A DNA stretch of 64,000 bases from Deltaproteobacteria bacterium (GTDB lineage Bacteria; Myxococcota_A; UBA796; UBA9615), in the NCBI GenBank assembly GCA_023954745.1, contig JAGSHC010000004.1:21506-85505 (forward strand), given 5' to 3'. Below are positions 63,287 through 64,000 of this stretch, in pieces. Both the position numbers and the translations under genes were made by a program. The first letter of the stretch is position 1. Each line of letters begins with the position of its first letter. The notes under the pieces are model-generated. The model saw only the letters and a program-made list of their open reading frames with translations. It was not told the DNA's origin and did not search any database.

Positions 63287-63840
63287 TGGCAGAACACGAG
63301 TCGCGAGGCCGGCCTCTTCGGGGGTCGGCTTCGTTGCGTTCGGGAGACGAGGGGCGGGAGGCGCTGGTCGGGCTCGCCCAGACCTTCGTGCTGGTGGGTG
63401 CGTTGGGGCTCGCGGCGCTGTGGGGCAGCTCCTCCCCTCGGGGCTTTCGCTGGGGGAGCCTCGGGTATTGGAGCGGCACCGGGGGGCCCGGGGTGATCGC
63501 CATCGGCTGCTTGATGGGGCTGCTGCTCGAGAGAGCTCGGCGGCCCGCGCTGCTCGGCCTCGTTGGAGTGCTCGCCGGTGGCGCAGGGGGTCTGCTTTAT
63601 TGCTTTCCCATCACCGGGGGAGCCCAGGCCGCCTTCGTGACGCTGGACCCTCATTGGTGCGCGAGCTGCCCTGATTGGTGGGGGGAGGGCCCTCATTGGT
63701 GCCCATGGGCCCTCATTGGTGCCCATCGGGCGCCGATCAATGGCGCGCGGCGTCACAACCAGGCCCGGATAGACAATCCGGGGGGAGTTGTGACGCTTGG
63801 CGGGCCGCGCGGGCCCTCATTGGTGCGCGAGCGGCCCTGA
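63286..63840 (+). CDS. Hypothetical membrane protein ending in repeat-derived sequence
   Basis: The 184-residue frame starts at GTG 63286, overlapping the NfeD stop (TAGTG). Residues 1-115 have three hydrophobic helices (VGLAQTFVLVGALGLAALWG, GPGVIAIGCLMGLLLERA, LLGLVGVLAGGAGGLLYCFPI). From about residue 120 the sequence turns into Trp/Pro/Gly-rich text (HWCASCPDWWGEG) translated from the tandem repeats at 63648 onward. The repeat-encoded tail is probably not functional. I trust the first 115 residues only. Confidence 0.55.
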   Translation: MAEHESRGRPLRGSASLRSGDEGREALVGLAQTFVLVGALGLAALWGSSSPRGFRWGSLGYWSGTGGPGVIAIGCLMGLLLERARRPALLGLVGVLAGGAGGLLYCFPITGGAQAAFVTLDPHWCASCPDWWGEGPHWCPWALIGAHRAPINGARRHNQARIDNPGGVVTLGGPRGPSLVRERP

Positions 63841-64000
63841 TTGGTGGGGGAGGGCCCTCATTGATGCCCATCGGGCGCCGATCGATGACGCGCGGCGTCA
63901 CAACCAGGCCCGGATAGACAATCCGGGGGGAGCTGTGACGCTTGGCGGGCCGCGCGGGCCCTCATTGGTGCGCGAGCGGCCCGGATTGGGGGGGGAGGGC
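63648..64000. repeat. Tandem 145-166 bp repeats with nested hairpins, continuing past the edge
   Basis: A unit beginning CCCTCATTGGTGCGCGAGC starts at 63648, 63814 and 63959, giving periods of 166 and 145 bp; the longer first unit includes a 20-bp duplication (63691-63710, 63711-63730). The CTCATTGGTG phrase and its variants recur about nine times. Each full unit contains a nested hairpin: first at 63750-63796 with a perfect GCGTCACAAC/GTTGTGACGC outer stem and a CCCGGAT/ATCCGGG inner stem, second at 63895-63941 with one mismatch in the outer stem. The array runs off the window end. Confidence 0.85.

Noticed and set aside
63648..64000. CRISPR array
   Set aside because: Repeat units are 145-166 bp without regular 30-40 bp spacers, and there are no cas genes.
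1..64000. tRNA, rRNA, insertion sequence or prophage genes
   Set aside because: No T-loop-like GGTTCGAATCC motif, transposase, integrase or phage structural motif was seen by eye; a covariance-model search would be decisive.

Overview
The window is high-GC DNA from a Gram-negative, Myxococcota-like (deltaproteobacterial) chromosome. The pointers are a MYXO-CTERM-like sorting tail, TIGR02147-family regulators, DUF2330, DUF4388 (PATAN), PEGA and MXAN_5187-like proteins, many lipoproteins with poly-aspartate linkers, and calcium-type (thrombospondin-3/MopE-like) repeat proteins. Coding density is very high, many genes overlap by 4 to 8 bases, and I see no tRNA, rRNA, insertion sequence, phage gene or CRISPR array.

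Left end (1-5000, minus strand): a tightly coupled five-gene unit reads TIGR02147 regulator, lipoprotein, 27-haem cytochrome c, 9-haem lipoprotein cytochrome, then an exported beta-barrel-like protein cut by the window edge. It looks like a porin-cytochrome electron conduit with its own regulator. Its upstream region carries repeated GGTGAGTAC boxes and a perfect 14-bp palindrome. Region 5000-15100 holds envelope proteins (a small MopE-like lipoprotein, an 11-mer helical repeat membrane protein, a DUF4105 protein, a metzincin-like lipoprotein protease, three Asp-linker lipoproteins, one of them with a VWA domain) mixed with housekeeping genes (mtfA, msrB, a class I glutamine amidotransferase, moaB).

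Region 15100-21600 has a glycosyltransferase fused to a roughly 650-residue coiled coil, a second TIGR02147-lipoprotein overlapping pair with its own repeat-rich promoter, and a divergent DUF2330 protein. Region 21700-27300 is the 2-oxoglutarate dehydrogenase operon sucA-sucB-lpd. Region 27300-37600 contains an Asp-linker lipoprotein, an orphan CpaB with two membrane/cytosolic partners, and a GlcD/AgpS-like flavoprotein that carries a second degenerate GlcE-like half and overlaps a GlcF-like CCG iron-sulfur protein, followed by small membrane or conserved proteins. Region 37600-46200 holds an OmpA/TSP3 porin, two related DUF4388-J-TPR proteins (one headed by a receiver domain) and glnE between them.

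Region 46400-51700 is HtrA protease, SGNH hydrolase, YacG, aspS and a small protein. Region 51700-58000 is a PEGA protein followed by a 1705-residue lipoprotein with 40 Cys/Asp repeats in strict two-type alternation and a lamin-tail domain. The right end holds selB, an SDR oxidoreductase, an SPFH protein, an NfeD-like protein, and a membrane protein that runs into tandem 145-166 bp repeats containing nested hairpins that continue beyond the window.
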